A stretch of DNA of 49,956 nucleotides from Rhodovastum atsumiense. Its GTDB lineage: Bacteria; Pseudomonadota; Alphaproteobacteria; Acetobacterales; Acetobacteraceae. The stretch is taken from positions 1 to 49,956 of the forward strand of contig JAMFSE010000093.1 in assembly GCA_026225115.1 (NCBI GenBank). Direction: 5' to 3'. Each line of letters begins with the position of its first letter. The stretch's first letter is position 1. The position numbers and the translations under genes are program-made. Positions 32,020 to 40,774 of this stretch are shown here, one piece after another. Under the pieces are notes generated by a model. The model worked only from the letters and a program-made list of their open reading frames with translations, had not been told where the DNA came from and did not search any database.

Positions 32020-33462
32020 ATGGACCAACAGAGCGCACCGCCGGTGGAGCTGGAACCGGTTATCAGCGTCGAACGCATGCGGCTGACGGCGCTGATCATC
32101 GCCACCGCCTTGTTCATGCAGAATGTGGATTCCAGCGTAATCGCCACATCCCTGCCGGCGATGGCGCGAAGCTTTCACGTGCCGGCGCTGCATATGAGCG
32201 TCACGCTGACCTCCTATCTGATCAGCCTCTCCGTGTTCATTCCCGCCAGCGGCTGGGTAGCGGACCGTTTCGGCAGCCGCCAGGTGTTCCGCGCCGCTAT
32301 CATCATCTTCACCCTCGCCTCGGCTTTATGCGGCCTGGCGCCCTCACTTTGGTTCCTGGTCGGCGCCCGCATTTTGCAGGGCTTGGGGGGCGCGATGATG
32401 GTGCCTGTCGGCAGGCTGGTGCTGCTGCGCTCGGTATCAAAAATCCAGCTGATCTCGGCAATGTCCTGGCTCACGGTCCCGTCGCTGCTCGGCCCCGTCG
32501 TCGGCCCGCCTCTGGGCGGCTTCATCGTGACGTATTTCTCCTGGCATTGGGTCTTCGACATCAATATCCCGATCGGCATCATCGGCGTCATCACCGTCAC
32601 CATGTTCATCCCCGACCTGCGCGAGCCCGATCGCGGCGGCAGGCTGGACGTCTCCGGCCTGCTGCTCACCGGCGTCGCCATGGCCGCCTTGATGGCGTCC
32701 TTCGAGACCATCGGCCGCGGCCTCGTCCCGCTGTCCTGGACCCTCATTGCCTTCGCCATCGGCATCGCCACCAGCGCCATCTACACACGCCACGCGCGCC
32801 ACCACCCGCACCCGGTTCTGGACTTCTCGCTGCTGGCAATCCCCACCTACGGCAGGTCCATCCTGGCCGGCAGCCTGTTTCGCGTGGCGATCGGCGCATT
32901 GCCGTTTTTGCTGCCGATGATGCTGCAAATCGGCTTCGGCAAATCGCCTTTGCAAAGCGGCCTCGTCACCTTCGCCTCCGGCATCGGCGCAATCGGCATG
33001 AAACCCGTCGCCCAGCCCTTGATCCGCCGCTTCGGCTTTCGCCGCACCATGATGATCAACGGCGCGCTGGCCTCTGCCTTCATCATGCTCTGCGCACTCT
33101 TCAACCCCGGCTGGACCAGCCTGCTGATGAGCGGCCTGCTGCTGCTCGGCGGCTTCTTCCGCTCCCTGCAGTTCACCGCCTTTAACACCATCGCCTATAG
33201 CGATATCCCGCGCGCCCGCATGTCCGCCGCAACCAGCCTGTATTCAACCATCCAGCAGCTTACACTAACCTTGGGCATCGTTATCGGCGCCGCAGCGCTG
33301 GAAGCCTCCACCGCCTTGCACCACCACGGCAACGCCGCGCCATCGGATTTCTCCTTCGCCTTCATCTTGATCGGCCTGATCAGCGCAGCTGCCATACCGG
33401 TCTGCGCCACCCTCTCCGACAACGCCGGCGAAAGCATCAGCGGCCACCACGCGGAGAGTTAA
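32020..33462 (+). CDS. MFS multidrug efflux transporter, DHA2 (EmrB/QacA) family
   Basis: 480 residues with about 14 hydrophobic helices. The DHA2 markers are visible: LFMQNVDSSVIATSLPAMA in helix 1, the SGWVADRFGSRQVFR loop (motif A) and GARILQGLGGAMMVPVGRL (motifs B/C region). It should export hydrophobic or cationic compounds in exchange for protons; the substrate cannot be read. It is the last gene of the plus-strand run and ends just before copy 1 of the dispersed repeat. Confidence 0.9.
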   Translation: MDQQSAPPVELEPVISVERMRLTALIIATALFMQNVDSSVIATSLPAMARSFHVPALHMSVTLTSYLISLSVFIPASGWVADRFGSRQVFRAAIIIFTLASALCGLAPSLWFLVGARILQGLGGAMMVPVGRLVLLRSVSKIQLISAMSWLTVPSLLGPVVGPPLGGFIVTYFSWHWVFDINIPIGIIGVITVTMFIPDLREPDRGGRLDVSGLLLTGVAMAALMASFETIGRGLVPLSWTLIAFAIGIATSAIYTRHARHHPHPVLDFSLLAIPTYGRSILAGSLFRVAIGALPFLLPMMLQIGFGKSPLQSGLVTFASGIGAIGMKPVAQPLIRRFGFRRTMMINGALASAFIMLCALFNPGWTSLLMSGLLLLGGFFRSLQFTAFNTIAYSDIPRARMSAATSLYSTIQQLTLTLGIVIGAAALEASTALHHHGNAAPSDFSFAFILIGLISAAAIPVCATLSDNAGESISGHHAES

Positions 33463-33466
33463 GGTA

Positions 33467-33604
33467 AAGGAAAGCACTTCTTTTTGTGAACAAAAAGAAG
33501 CAAAAAAACTTTTTTATTCTGGGACTGGGGCGCTGGCGACATCGCGCCCATGCCCGAGCGTAAAAGAAGTTTTTTGGTTCTTTTTTTTCAAAAAAGAACT
33601 GCTT
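33467..33604. repeat. dispersed palindromic element, copy 1 (also a bidirectional terminator)
   Basis: Left hairpin: CTTCTTTTTG (33477-33486), loop TGAA, CAAAAAGAAG (33491-33500). Right hairpin: GTTCTTTTTT (33577-33586), loop TTC, AAAAAAGAAC (33590-33599). Between them lie CAAAAAAACTTTTTT, a GC-rich imperfect stem around 33521-33557, and AAAAGAAGTTTTTTGG, itself roughly the inverse of the left flank. The element lies between convergent genes (MFS and cobA) and could terminate both. The right hairpin runs into the 3' end of cobA. Confidence 0.8.
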
Positions 33605-34346
33605 CTCTAATAGTTGCTTTCAGCGCTTTTCGATTTTCCAACGCTTCACCCACCAAAATCAGCGTTGGCCCTTTGCCGCCGCGGTCGTGCACGTCGCGGG
33701 GCAGTGACCCGATGGTGCCATGGGTGACATGTTCATTTGCCAGGCTGGCATTTTCAATCGCCACCGCAGGCATGTCCGGCGGCATGCCCGCCTCGATGAA
33801 ATGCGCGGCCAGGCCTGCAACGGTTTCACGCCCCATATAAATAACCAGCGTGCCGCCGGCGCGGGTGAGCGCCACCCAGTCATGCGCCGGCAAGCCGTCT
33901 TCCGCGCCATGGCCGGTCAGAAAATGCACGGAGCGGGCAATTTTGCGCTGGGTCAGCGAAATGCCGAGCGACGCAGCAGCGGCGGTTGCGGCGGTGATGC
34001 CGGGGATGACCTCATAGGGTATGTTATGCGCTTGCAGCGCCTGCAGTTCTTCCGTGGCGCGGCCGAAAATCATCGGATCGCCGCCCTTCAGCCGCACCAC
34101 GATGTTCCCCGCCTGCGCGTACTCCACCAATAATTTGTTGATATCGCTTTGCGTGGCCGAGTGCAGCCCGCAGCGCTTGCCAACATCGATGCAATGCGCA
34201 TCCTTGCGCGCCAGAGCGATGATGCGCGGGTCCACCAGGCTGTCATGCAGAATCACGTCGGCGGCGGAAATCACGCGCCAGGCTTTAAGCGTCAGCAATT
34301 CCGGATCGCCGGGGCCTGCCCCGGTCAGGAAAACCCGCACTGGCAT
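33588..34346 (-). CDS. cobA: uroporphyrinogen-III C-methyltransferase
   Basis: 252 residues. SAM-dependent methylation of uroporphyrinogen III to precorrin-2, the first step toward siroheme. Motifs: LTGAGPGDPELLTLKAW at the N-terminus, VRLKGGDPMIFGR, and VIPGITAATAAAASLGISLTQR. With the separate CysG N-domain protein upstream in the cluster it makes up what is a single CysG in enterobacteria. The start overlaps the cysI TGA by one base. The last residues (VLF) and the stop are encoded by the right hairpin of repeat copy 1. Confidence 0.94.
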   Translation of the reverse strand: MPVRVFLTGAGPGDPELLTLKAWRVISAADVILHDSLVDPRIIALARKDAHCIDVGKRCGLHSATQSDINKLLVEYAQAGNIVVRLKGGDPMIFGRATEELQALQAHNIPYEVIPGITAATAAAASLGISLTQRKIARSVHFLTGHGAEDGLPAHDWVALTRAGGTLVIYMGRETVAGLAAHFIEAGMPPDMPAVAIENASLANEHVTHGTIGSLPRDVHDRGGKGPTLILVGEALENRKALKATIREAVLF

Positions 34347-35998
34347 CAGATTATTTTTGTCCGGGTGACGAAATCGCCAAAACCTTCCTCGGCTCTCCGG
34401 TTTTTCGCGTAATCGGCAAACATCGGTGACAAGGTGGTCAGAATCTCCGCCTCATCCGCATCTTCCCGGAATATGCGGTTGAGCCGCGAGCCATCGGCGG
34501 CGCCTCCCAGATGCAAATTATATTTGCCAGGATTGCGCCCCACAAAGCCAATTTCCGAAATATACGGGCGCGCGCAGCCATTCGGGCAGCCCGTCATCCG
34601 CACGGTTACCGGCTGCTTGTCCAGCCCGTGCTCGGCCAGCAATGCGTCGAGCTTGGTAATCAGGCTCGGCAGATAGCGCTCGCTCTCGGCCAGTGCCAGG
34701 CCGCAGGTCGGCAGCGCGACGCAGGCCATCGCTGCTTCCCGCAGCACCGACCCACGCAACGGTACGCCATGTTCCGCCAGCACTGCTTCAATTTTCGCAA
34801 CCGCCTGCGCATCGGCACGGGCGATAATCAAATTCTGGTTCGGCGTGATGATAAAGGAAACATCATGCATTTGCGCAATCGCCACCAGCGCGGATTTCAG
34901 GCGCCAGTCCCCCACATCCGCCAGCCGGCCGTTTTCCACGAACAGGGTCAGATGCGAAAGCCCGTCGGGACCTTTGTGCCACCCCATCCGGTCGCCGTTA
35001 TCGGTGAACTTGAACGGCCGCGCAGGTTCCAGCTTCACCGCCAGCCGCGCATTCACCTGTTCGACGAACCAGTCCAGCCCGCGATCCACAATGGTGTACT
35101 TCAGCCTGGCCCGGCGCCGGTTGGACCGGTTGCCGAAATCGCGCTGCGCCGTCAGCACCGCTTCCGCAACCGCAACCGCGTTATCGACGCTGCAATAGCC
35201 GATCACATCGCCAACGCGCGGAAATGTCTCAGCATCGCCATGGGTAGCACCCATGCCGCCGCCGATGACAACGTTGTAGCCGATCACAGCATTTTTCTCG
35301 ACGATGGCGATATACGACAAATCATGCGCGAACACATCGACATCGTTTTGCGGCGGTACGGCAATCGCGATCTTGAATTTCCGCGGCAAATAGGTAGCGC
35401 CGTAAATCGGCTCCGCCTCCGGCTCGGCCGTCACCTTTTCACCATCAATGAACACTTCCCGCCAGGCGCCGCTACGCGGCAATAAATGCGTGCTGATATC
35501 GCGCGCGCTTTGCTCCGCCTGAGCATAGACAGGCCCTGCAAATTCATTCGGCGTGCACATCACATTGCGATTCACATCGCCACATGCCGCGATCGTATCC
35601 AGCAATACGCTGTCGATTTGCCGCAAGGCCGGTTTCAGATTGGTCTTGATAACGCCATGAAACTGAATCGATTGCCGCGTCGTCAGCCGCAGCGTGCCGT
35701 TGCCCCGCTCATCGGCCAGTTTGTTCATCGCCAGATATTGCGCCGCCGACAGCACCCCGCCCGGCACCCGCAGCCGCGCCATGAAACTATATGCTTTGTC
35801 CAATTTCCGCTTGGCGCGCTCGGGCCGCAAATCCCGATCGTCCTGCAGATAAATCCCATGGAACTTGATCAGCTGCTGATCATCTTCCGAAATCGCCCCG
35901 GTCGCAGCCTCCGCCAGCCCCTCTTCCAGGGTACCGCGCAGAAACCGGCTTTTGGTTTTAATCGTCTCGTTATGGGATAATTTTGGCGTATCAGTCAT
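34346..35998 (-). CDS. cysI: sulfite reductase hemoprotein beta subunit
   Basis: 550 residues. Reduces sulfite to sulfide with a siroheme coupled to a 4Fe-4S cluster. Cluster ligands are visible as CVALPTC and CPNGC, about 40 residues apart. Substrate/siroheme-site arginines lie in the TTRQSIQFHGVIK region. The adjacent cysJ implies the NADPH-dependent CysJI type rather than a ferredoxin-dependent enzyme. It follows cysH after a 165-base gap filled by repeat copy 2. Confidence 0.95.
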   Translation of the reverse strand: MTDTPKLSHNETIKTKSRFLRGTLEEGLAEAATGAISEDDQQLIKFHGIYLQDDRDLRPERAKRKLDKAYSFMARLRVPGGVLSAAQYLAMNKLADERGNGTLRLTTRQSIQFHGVIKTNLKPALRQIDSVLLDTIAACGDVNRNVMCTPNEFAGPVYAQAEQSARDISTHLLPRSGAWREVFIDGEKVTAEPEAEPIYGATYLPRKFKIAIAVPPQNDVDVFAHDLSYIAIVEKNAVIGYNVVIGGGMGATHGDAETFPRVGDVIGYCSVDNAVAVAEAVLTAQRDFGNRSNRRRARLKYTIVDRGLDWFVEQVNARLAVKLEPARPFKFTDNGDRMGWHKGPDGLSHLTLFVENGRLADVGDWRLKSALVAIAQMHDVSFIITPNQNLIIARADAQAVAKIEAVLAEHGVPLRGSVLREAAMACVALPTCGLALAESERYLPSLITKLDALLAEHGLDKQPVTVRMTGCPNGCARPYISEIGFVGRNPGKYNLHLGGAADGSRLNRIFREDADEAEILTTLSPMFADYAKNRRAEEGFGDFVTRTKII

Positions 35999-36022
35999 GG
36001 GGAAGTCCTAGAATAATAAATC

Positions 36023-36156
36023 AAGGAAAGCAGCCGCTTTTTTGAAAAAAAGCGGCGCAAAAAACTTTTGCTATGCCGGCGTCGGGCTCGTCGAGCGCCA
36101 CCGGTCCAGATCAAAAAAGTCTTTTTGCTTCTTTTTCTTCAGAAAAAGAAGTCCTT
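36023..36156. repeat. dispersed palindromic element, copy 2
   Basis: Left hairpin: CCGCTTTTTT (36034-36043) with AAAAAAGCGG (36046-36055). Right hairpin: CTTCTTTTTC (36128-36137), loop TTCA, GAAAAAGAAG (36142-36151). The inner boxes are CAAAAAACTTTT and AAAAAAGTCTTTTT, with a diverged GC-rich centre that includes GCTCGTCGAGC. It starts with the same AAGGAAAGCA as copy 1. It lies between co-directional cysH and cysI, where the arms could attenuate or process the operon transcript. Confidence 0.75.
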
Positions 36157-36163
36157 ACTTGCC

Positions 36164-36850
36164 TTATGCGCAGGCGGCAGCTGCCAGCCTTGGCATATGG
36201 ATGCCGCATTCGGTCTTATCGAGACCTGCCCAGCGGCCGGCGCGCTTGTCCTCGCCGGCCTGGACGCGCTGCGTGCAGGTTGAGCAGCCGATTGACGCGT
36301 AGCCTTCAGCCTGCAGCGGGTGGCGCGGCAGATTATGCTCCTCGAAATAGGCCTCGAGGCGTGCGTCATCCCAGAACGCCAACGGGTTCACGGTGACGCG
36401 GCCGTCGGGGCCGGCCTCGACCATGTTCATATTGGTGCGGGTGCCGCCCTGGCTGCGTTTGCGGCCGGTGATCCAGGCGTCAAAACCTTCGAGCGCGCCG
36501 TCCAGCGGGTTGGTTTTGCGGATGGCGCAGCACAGGTCGGGGTCGCGCTGCCATAGCCGGCCGTCCGGATCATAGGCGGCCAGTTGCTGGCCGCTCGGCT
36601 TGATCGCGCGCACATCCGTCAGGCCTAGCTGGGCGACCAGCGCGTCGCGATAGGCCAGGGTTTCGGGAAACAGTTTGCCGGTATCCAGGAACACCACCGG
36701 CGTCGCCTTGTCGATTTGCGCAATCATATGCAGCAAAATCGCCGACTCGGTTCCGAACGATGAGACCAGCGCGATCTTGCCGTCAAAGCGGCCATGGATC
36801 ATCGCTTCAAGCACGGTCTCGGCCGAGGCTTGCTCAACCACATCCAACAT
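36164..36850 (-). CDS. cysH: phosphoadenylyl/adenylyl-sulfate reductase, 4Fe-4S type
   Basis: 228 residues. Reduces adenylylsulfate to sulfite with thioredoxin. It carries the iron-sulfur signature of APS-type enzymes: Cys107-Cys108 (DLCCAIRK) and Cys189-x2-Cys192 (GCSTC), plus the catalytic Cys215 in ECGIH. Enzymes with this set mostly prefer APS over PAPS, which is inference here. The N-terminal SFGTESAILL is the sulfonucleotide-binding P-loop. The start overlaps the cysJ TGA by one base. Confidence 0.94.
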   Translation of the reverse strand: MLDVVEQASAETVLEAMIHGRFDGKIALVSSFGTESAILLHMIAQIDKATPVVFLDTGKLFPETLAYRDALVAQLGLTDVRAIKPSGQQLAAYDPDGRLWQRDPDLCCAIRKTNPLDGALEGFDAWITGRKRSQGGTRTNMNMVEAGPDGRVTVNPLAFWDDARLEAYFEEHNLPRHPLQAEGYASIGCSTCTQRVQAGEDKRAGRWAGLDKTECGIHMPRLAAAACA

Positions 36851-38604
36851 CAGTAAACATCCTTTTTATAGCGTCCGGCGGTGATCAGAGCGTCCAATTC
36901 AACCTGACCCTCTTTTTCATCCTTGCCTTCGCTCAAAATCCGCATCAGCGTTTTATCTACGTCGTGGGCCATATGCTTGGCATCGCCGCACAGATACAGA
37001 GTCGCACCATTTGCAATTTGCCCGCGTAGCCGATCCCGCTGTTCCCACAGCACATGCTGGACATATCTTTTCTCCGGTTGGTCGCGTGATGAGGCCAGGT
37101 CGAGCTGCGAAAGAACGCCGCTTGCAAGCCATTCCTGAATCTCTAGCTGGTACAGAAAATCGTAGAGAAAATGCCGGTGGCCGAATACCAGCCATGACTC
37201 GCCCTTGGCACCGGTTGCTTCGCGTTCCTGCAGAAAGCCGCGATAGGGTGCGACACCGGTGCCGGCGCCGATCATCACGATCGGTGCAGCGTCATCCTTC
37301 GGCAAATGAAAATGCGGGTTGGGCCGAACGAACACATTCAGGCTGCCGCCCATTTTGCGATGATCCGTCACCATCGTGGACGCGACACCTTTGCGCGCCC
37401 GCCCGGCGCTCTCATAGGCGAGCCGCGCGATCGTCAGATGCGCTTCATCGCCGACCAGTTTCTGCGATGAGGCAATGGAATAGTACCGCGGCGCCAGCGG
37501 CCGCAGCAGGGCTGTGAATTTCTCCGCCTCCAGCCGGTGCGGGAACTGCTCCAGCAGATCGATCATCTGCCGGCCTGCCATAAACCCGGTGCGCTTGCCG
37601 GCATCGTCGGCCAATGCTGCCAGGCCGGTATCGCCGGTGATGACGGCGTAGTCTTTCATCTGCTTGGCTGTCAGCGTGTTGATGTCGTAACGGCTCGTCA
37701 GCGCGTCAGTCAGCGCCGCATCGCCATCCAACCCAACCGCGCGCAGCACGTCCGCCACCGTCTCGGCGTCATTTTCCGGCACAATCGCCAGCGCGTCGCC
37801 CGGCTCGTATTTCAGGCCGGAGCCTGCCAGCGCCAGCTCAACATGCACTGTCTCGCTATCGGCGCGATCGGAGGTGAGTTTGTGCTGGGCGGTGATCTCC
37901 GCCTCGAACGGCGCCGTTTTCGAACTGGCCGATGCCAGCGGCTTCTGGAAATCGACATGAATGACAGAGCCGGCGTCTTTCGGCGCCAGCAGTTCCAGCG
38001 TCGCGTTCAGCCAGGTTTTGGCGCCCGCCTCGTAATCCAAATCGAGTTCGATCCGGTCAGCGGCGCGGCTGCCGCCGAGGGCCGCGAACCGCTCATCGAC
38101 CAACCGGCCGGTTTCGCAGAATTGCGCGTAGGAGGAATCGCCCAGCGCCAGCACGGCGAATTTCACGCCTTCCAGCGATGGTGCATTCTCGCCCATCAAG
38201 GCGCGGTAGAACGGCGCCGCGCGCTGCGGCGGCTCACCGTCGCCCCAGGTGGATACAATCGCCAGGATCGTGCCGGCATTCTTCAGCTGGTCCACCGTGG
38301 CGTCGGCCATGTCCAAGACCTTGGCAGCAAACCCGCGCTTGGCGGCATCCTGTTTGGTTTTGCCGGCCAGCGCCTCGGAATTACCGGATTCGGTCGCGTA
38401 GAGGATTAGCAGTTTCGGCTTGTCGGCCTGCGCCGCCGCCGGAATGGCGACCTCGCCTTTGCCTTCGGCCGCGTCGAGCCCGGCCAGAAAGCCGGACAGC
38501 CAGGCGCGCTGCACCACCGAAGCGGCGCCGATCACCTGGTCCAGTGCGGCAATATGCTCGGGGGCAAACGGCGCCGAGTTGGGAAGCGTGGTCAATTTAG
38601 ACAT
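36850..38604 (-). CDS. cysJ: sulfite reductase flavoprotein alpha subunit
   Basis: 584 residues. Passes electrons from NADPH through FAD and FMN to CysI. Order of domains: flavodoxin-like (LLILYATESGNSEALAGKTKQD, ~65-210), FAD-binding (RYYSIASSQ) and NADPH-binding (GAGTGVAPYRGFLQER), ending YLCGDAKHMAHDVDKTL and a terminal aromatic residue. I chose the ATG at 38604. The frame is open for 75 more codons upstream, but these run into the preceding cysG gene in another frame and do not look like protein. Confidence 0.94.
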   Translation of the reverse strand: MSKLTTLPNSAPFAPEHIAALDQVIGAASVVQRAWLSGFLAGLDAAEGKGEVAIPAAAQADKPKLLILYATESGNSEALAGKTKQDAAKRGFAAKVLDMADATVDQLKNAGTILAIVSTWGDGEPPQRAAPFYRALMGENAPSLEGVKFAVLALGDSSYAQFCETGRLVDERFAALGGSRAADRIELDLDYEAGAKTWLNATLELLAPKDAGSVIHVDFQKPLASASSKTAPFEAEITAQHKLTSDRADSETVHVELALAGSGLKYEPGDALAIVPENDAETVADVLRAVGLDGDAALTDALTSRYDINTLTAKQMKDYAVITGDTGLAALADDAGKRTGFMAGRQMIDLLEQFPHRLEAEKFTALLRPLAPRYYSIASSQKLVGDEAHLTIARLAYESAGRARKGVASTMVTDHRKMGGSLNVFVRPNPHFHLPKDDAAPIVMIGAGTGVAPYRGFLQEREATGAKGESWLVFGHRHFLYDFLYQLEIQEWLASGVLSQLDLASSRDQPEKRYVQHVLWEQRDRLRGQIANGATLYLCGDAKHMAHDVDKTLMRILSEGKDEKEGQVELDALITAGRYKKDVY

Positions 38605-38626
38605 ATCAAACCTTGAATTAAAAATT

Positions 38627-39196
38627 TCAGTGCGTTTTCTGGCAGGGAAGCCAACAATTTTCGGCAACCAATGCCTCGATCCGCCTGGAGGCTTCCGCCA
38701 TCGGAACGCCCTCCGCCCGCCAGCCGGCACGCAATGCGGCAACCTCATCCACCCGCGCGTCCCATTCCGGGCCAAAGCAATCTTCCAGGTTGCGGCGGAT
38801 GCTGCGCGCCAGCCCCGGAGCCTTGCCATTGGTGGAAACGGTCAAAATTAGGTTTTTCCGCCGGACTTCAGCGACGGAATGGAAATCACAATGCTCCGGC
38901 CGGTCCTCCACGTTTACCAGCACCCGGTTGGCGCGGGCAGCGGCGGCAAGCACTGCCGCCTGTTCCAGCCCGGCAATCCAAAGCACCTGCAGCGCCTCCA
39001 GATCCGCCGCATCCGGAAGCCGGGCACGGAGAAACTCCCCCGCGGCCGAAACCAGTTCAGGCTCCGGCGCATCGGCGAACACCAGCGCAGCGGTAGCACC
39101 CGCTGCCCGCAACGCCTGCAGCCGGCGAACCGCCAGCGCGCCGTTTCCGGCAACTGCGAGGCGGGTGGTTTCGGGGTCTAGCGCGATCGGAATCAT
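38627..39196 (-). CDS. cysG: precorrin-2 dehydrogenase/sirohydrochlorin ferrochelatase (CysG N-domain)
   Basis: 189 residues, Met8/CysG-N type. Oxidises precorrin-2 to sirohydrochlorin with NAD+ and inserts iron to give siroheme. The Rossmann loop is the variant VAGNGALAVRRLQAL. VNVEDRPEHCDF and LTVSTNGKAPGLARSIRRNLE match the family. It lacks the methyltransferase half, supplied by cobA at the far end of the cluster. First gene of the cysG-J-H-I-cobA run; AAGG lies close before the ATG. Confidence 0.87.
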   Translation of the reverse strand: MIPIALDPETTRLAVAGNGALAVRRLQALRAAGATAALVFADAPEPELVSAAGEFLRARLPDAADLEALQVLWIAGLEQAAVLAAAARANRVLVNVEDRPEHCDFHSVAEVRRKNLILTVSTNGKAPGLARSIRRNLEDCFGPEWDARVDEVAALRAGWRAEGVPMAEASRRIEALVAENCWLPCQKTH

Positions 39197-39283
39197 GAGC
39201 CTTAGAAGAGGATTTTTCTAAAGAGATCAATGATTTGGCAAAAATAACGTATTTCTACTCTGGAGCACCTTGCAAAGCGAAAT

Positions 39284-39314
39284 ATTTTGTCTTTTGGCCG
39301 ATGTTTGCGCAAAC
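39284..39314 (-). promoter_or_regulatory. candidate promoter with palindromic operator before the cysG cluster
   Basis: GTTTGCGCAAAC (39303-39314) is a perfect 12-bp palindrome. On the minus strand TTGCGC within it can act as a -35, and CAAAAT (39289-39284) stands 17 bases further as a -10. The predicted start leaves an ~80-base leader before cysG. A dimeric regulator bound to the palindrome would cover the -35. No known regulator family can be named with certainty. Confidence 0.35.
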
Positions 39315-39370
39315 CCAAACTAGGAAAAACTGCCTATAAAATCGGTAGAATTTGTTCCTATGAACCAGAA

Positions 39371-40774
39371 TCAAGCATTTTCAGTTTCCGTATCCGGCAG
39401 GCTCATCACGAATTCGGTCCCGCTGGGTCCGGTATTGCGCAGCAAAAGATCGCCGCCATGGGCGCGCACCAGGTCCCGCGCAATCGCCAGGCCAAGCCCG
39501 GTTCCCCCTTCCCTGCCTGACCCAACGAACGGCCGGAACAGCCCGGACAACGCTTTGCGCGGCAGGCCGGGACCATTATCGGCCACCACCATCTGTGTCA
39601 CGCCGGCCTCCTCCTCGACCGCCAGAGACACATGGCTCGCGCCGGCCTCCGCCGCATTTCGCAGTAGATTGACGAGCACCCGGTAAATCTGATTCCGATC
39701 GAGCGGCAGGACCAGGCTCCCGGGCACCAGATTGTCGATGGCCAAGCCGTTTTCGCCCTCGCGGATGAACGCCGAGACCTCCGCCACCAGATCGCGCAAA
39801 ACCACCGGCGAGCGGCTGACCGGCGGTGGCTCGCCGCTCTCCACCACCGTCCGGCTCACCATTTCGACTGCCCGTTCCATCGATGAAATCAGGCTGACCG
39901 CCGCTTTGCGGATCGGCGGATCGCTGGCTTCCTGAAGCCGCCCGGCAACCAGCAATGCCGAGGCGAGAATATTGCGCAAATCATGGCTGATTTTTGCAAC
40001 CGCGGTTCCCAACGCAGCCAGTTGCGCATTGCGCCACAAGGCGGTGCGCAATTCTTCCTGCATGATCACCAGCTCCCGCGCGGCGCGGGAGATCTCATCT
40101 TCGCCCCGGCGGCTCAGCCATTTCAAACTGCTTAGCCGCGCATATTCCGGATCGCGGCGGAACGCGACGACACTGGCGGTCATGATCCGCATGGGTTTCA
40201 CCAGCAGATGGTTAAGCGCGGCATAGACCAGCCCGCCGGTAATCAGCGCCACGGTCAATGAAAAGATGACCATTTGCACTGCATAGTTCCGCAGCCGCGC
40301 CATTACCGGAGCCTGCGCCATCACCACCTCGATCCGCGTGTCGGATCGCAGCGGGAAGGCCGCGATAACCGGCACATAGGGCGCGCAAATGCCCAGCACA
40401 TCGCGGTCCGCCTGCCATATGCTTTGCCATGCGCCGGCATGGTCAAGCACCACCACAGGGTCCTGCCGAAGCCCCGAATTTTCCGGCAGCAAAGCGATCT
40501 CTCCGCCGTTGCCGATCAGGGATATCGCTTGCATTCCGGATAGCGCTGAAACCGCCGCGCGGGTTTGCGCATCCGACGGATTATTCGCCGTTTGCGGCGG
40601 GATCAGCGTCGCCGCCAGCTCCGCCAGCATCACCCTGTTTTTCAGGCAGCTGCGCCATTCCTGCCCAAGTCCAGGCATCATCACCAAAATATCGACGACA
40701 AAAATAATGCTGACGGTGAGCCAGAAAACGCGTGCCGAAAGGCTGCGCGGCCCCCAATGAAAGGGCATCCGCAT
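39371..40774 (-). CDS. orphan membrane sensor histidine kinase
   Basis: 467 residues. Helix 1 (~13-35), an extracytoplasmic sensor region (~36-163), helix 2 (~165-188), a HAMP-like linker (~188-240), the dimerisation helix with phospho-acceptor His264 in KISHDLRNIL, and an ATPase domain with N-box LLRNAAEAG, G1 DNGPGLP and G2 GGTGLGLAIARDL. No response regulator gene is adjacent. The ATG at 40774 overlaps the patatin gene's TGA by one base; a GTG one codon earlier is possible. Its co-expression with a phospholipase suggests a membrane-related signal, which is inference. Confidence 0.88.
   Translation of the reverse strand: MRMPFHWGPRSLSARVFWLTVSIIFVVDILVMMPGLGQEWRSCLKNRVMLAELAATLIPPQTANNPSDAQTRAAVSALSGMQAISLIGNGGEIALLPENSGLRQDPVVVLDHAGAWQSIWQADRDVLGICAPYVPVIAAFPLRSDTRIEVVMAQAPVMARLRNYAVQMVIFSLTVALITGGLVYAALNHLLVKPMRIMTASVVAFRRDPEYARLSSLKWLSRRGEDEISRAARELVIMQEELRTALWRNAQLAALGTAVAKISHDLRNILASALLVAGRLQEASDPPIRKAAVSLISSMERAVEMVSRTVVESGEPPPVSRSPVVLRDLVAEVSAFIREGENGLAIDNLVPGSLVLPLDRNQIYRVLVNLLRNAAEAGASHVSLAVEEEAGVTQMVVADNGPGLPRKALSGLFRPFVGSGREGGTGLGLAIARDLVRAHGGDLLLRNTGPSGTEFVMSLPDTETENA

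Noticed and set aside
38605-38829. 75-codon N-terminal extension of cysJ
   Set aside because: The extension lies inside the cysG gene in another frame and has Arg/Trp-rich shadow composition; the ATG at 38604 gives a normal CysJ.
39197-39370. SAM- or sulfur-responsive riboswitch before cysG
   Set aside because: The leader has no multi-helix fold or conserved motif I recognise; only the palindrome stands out.
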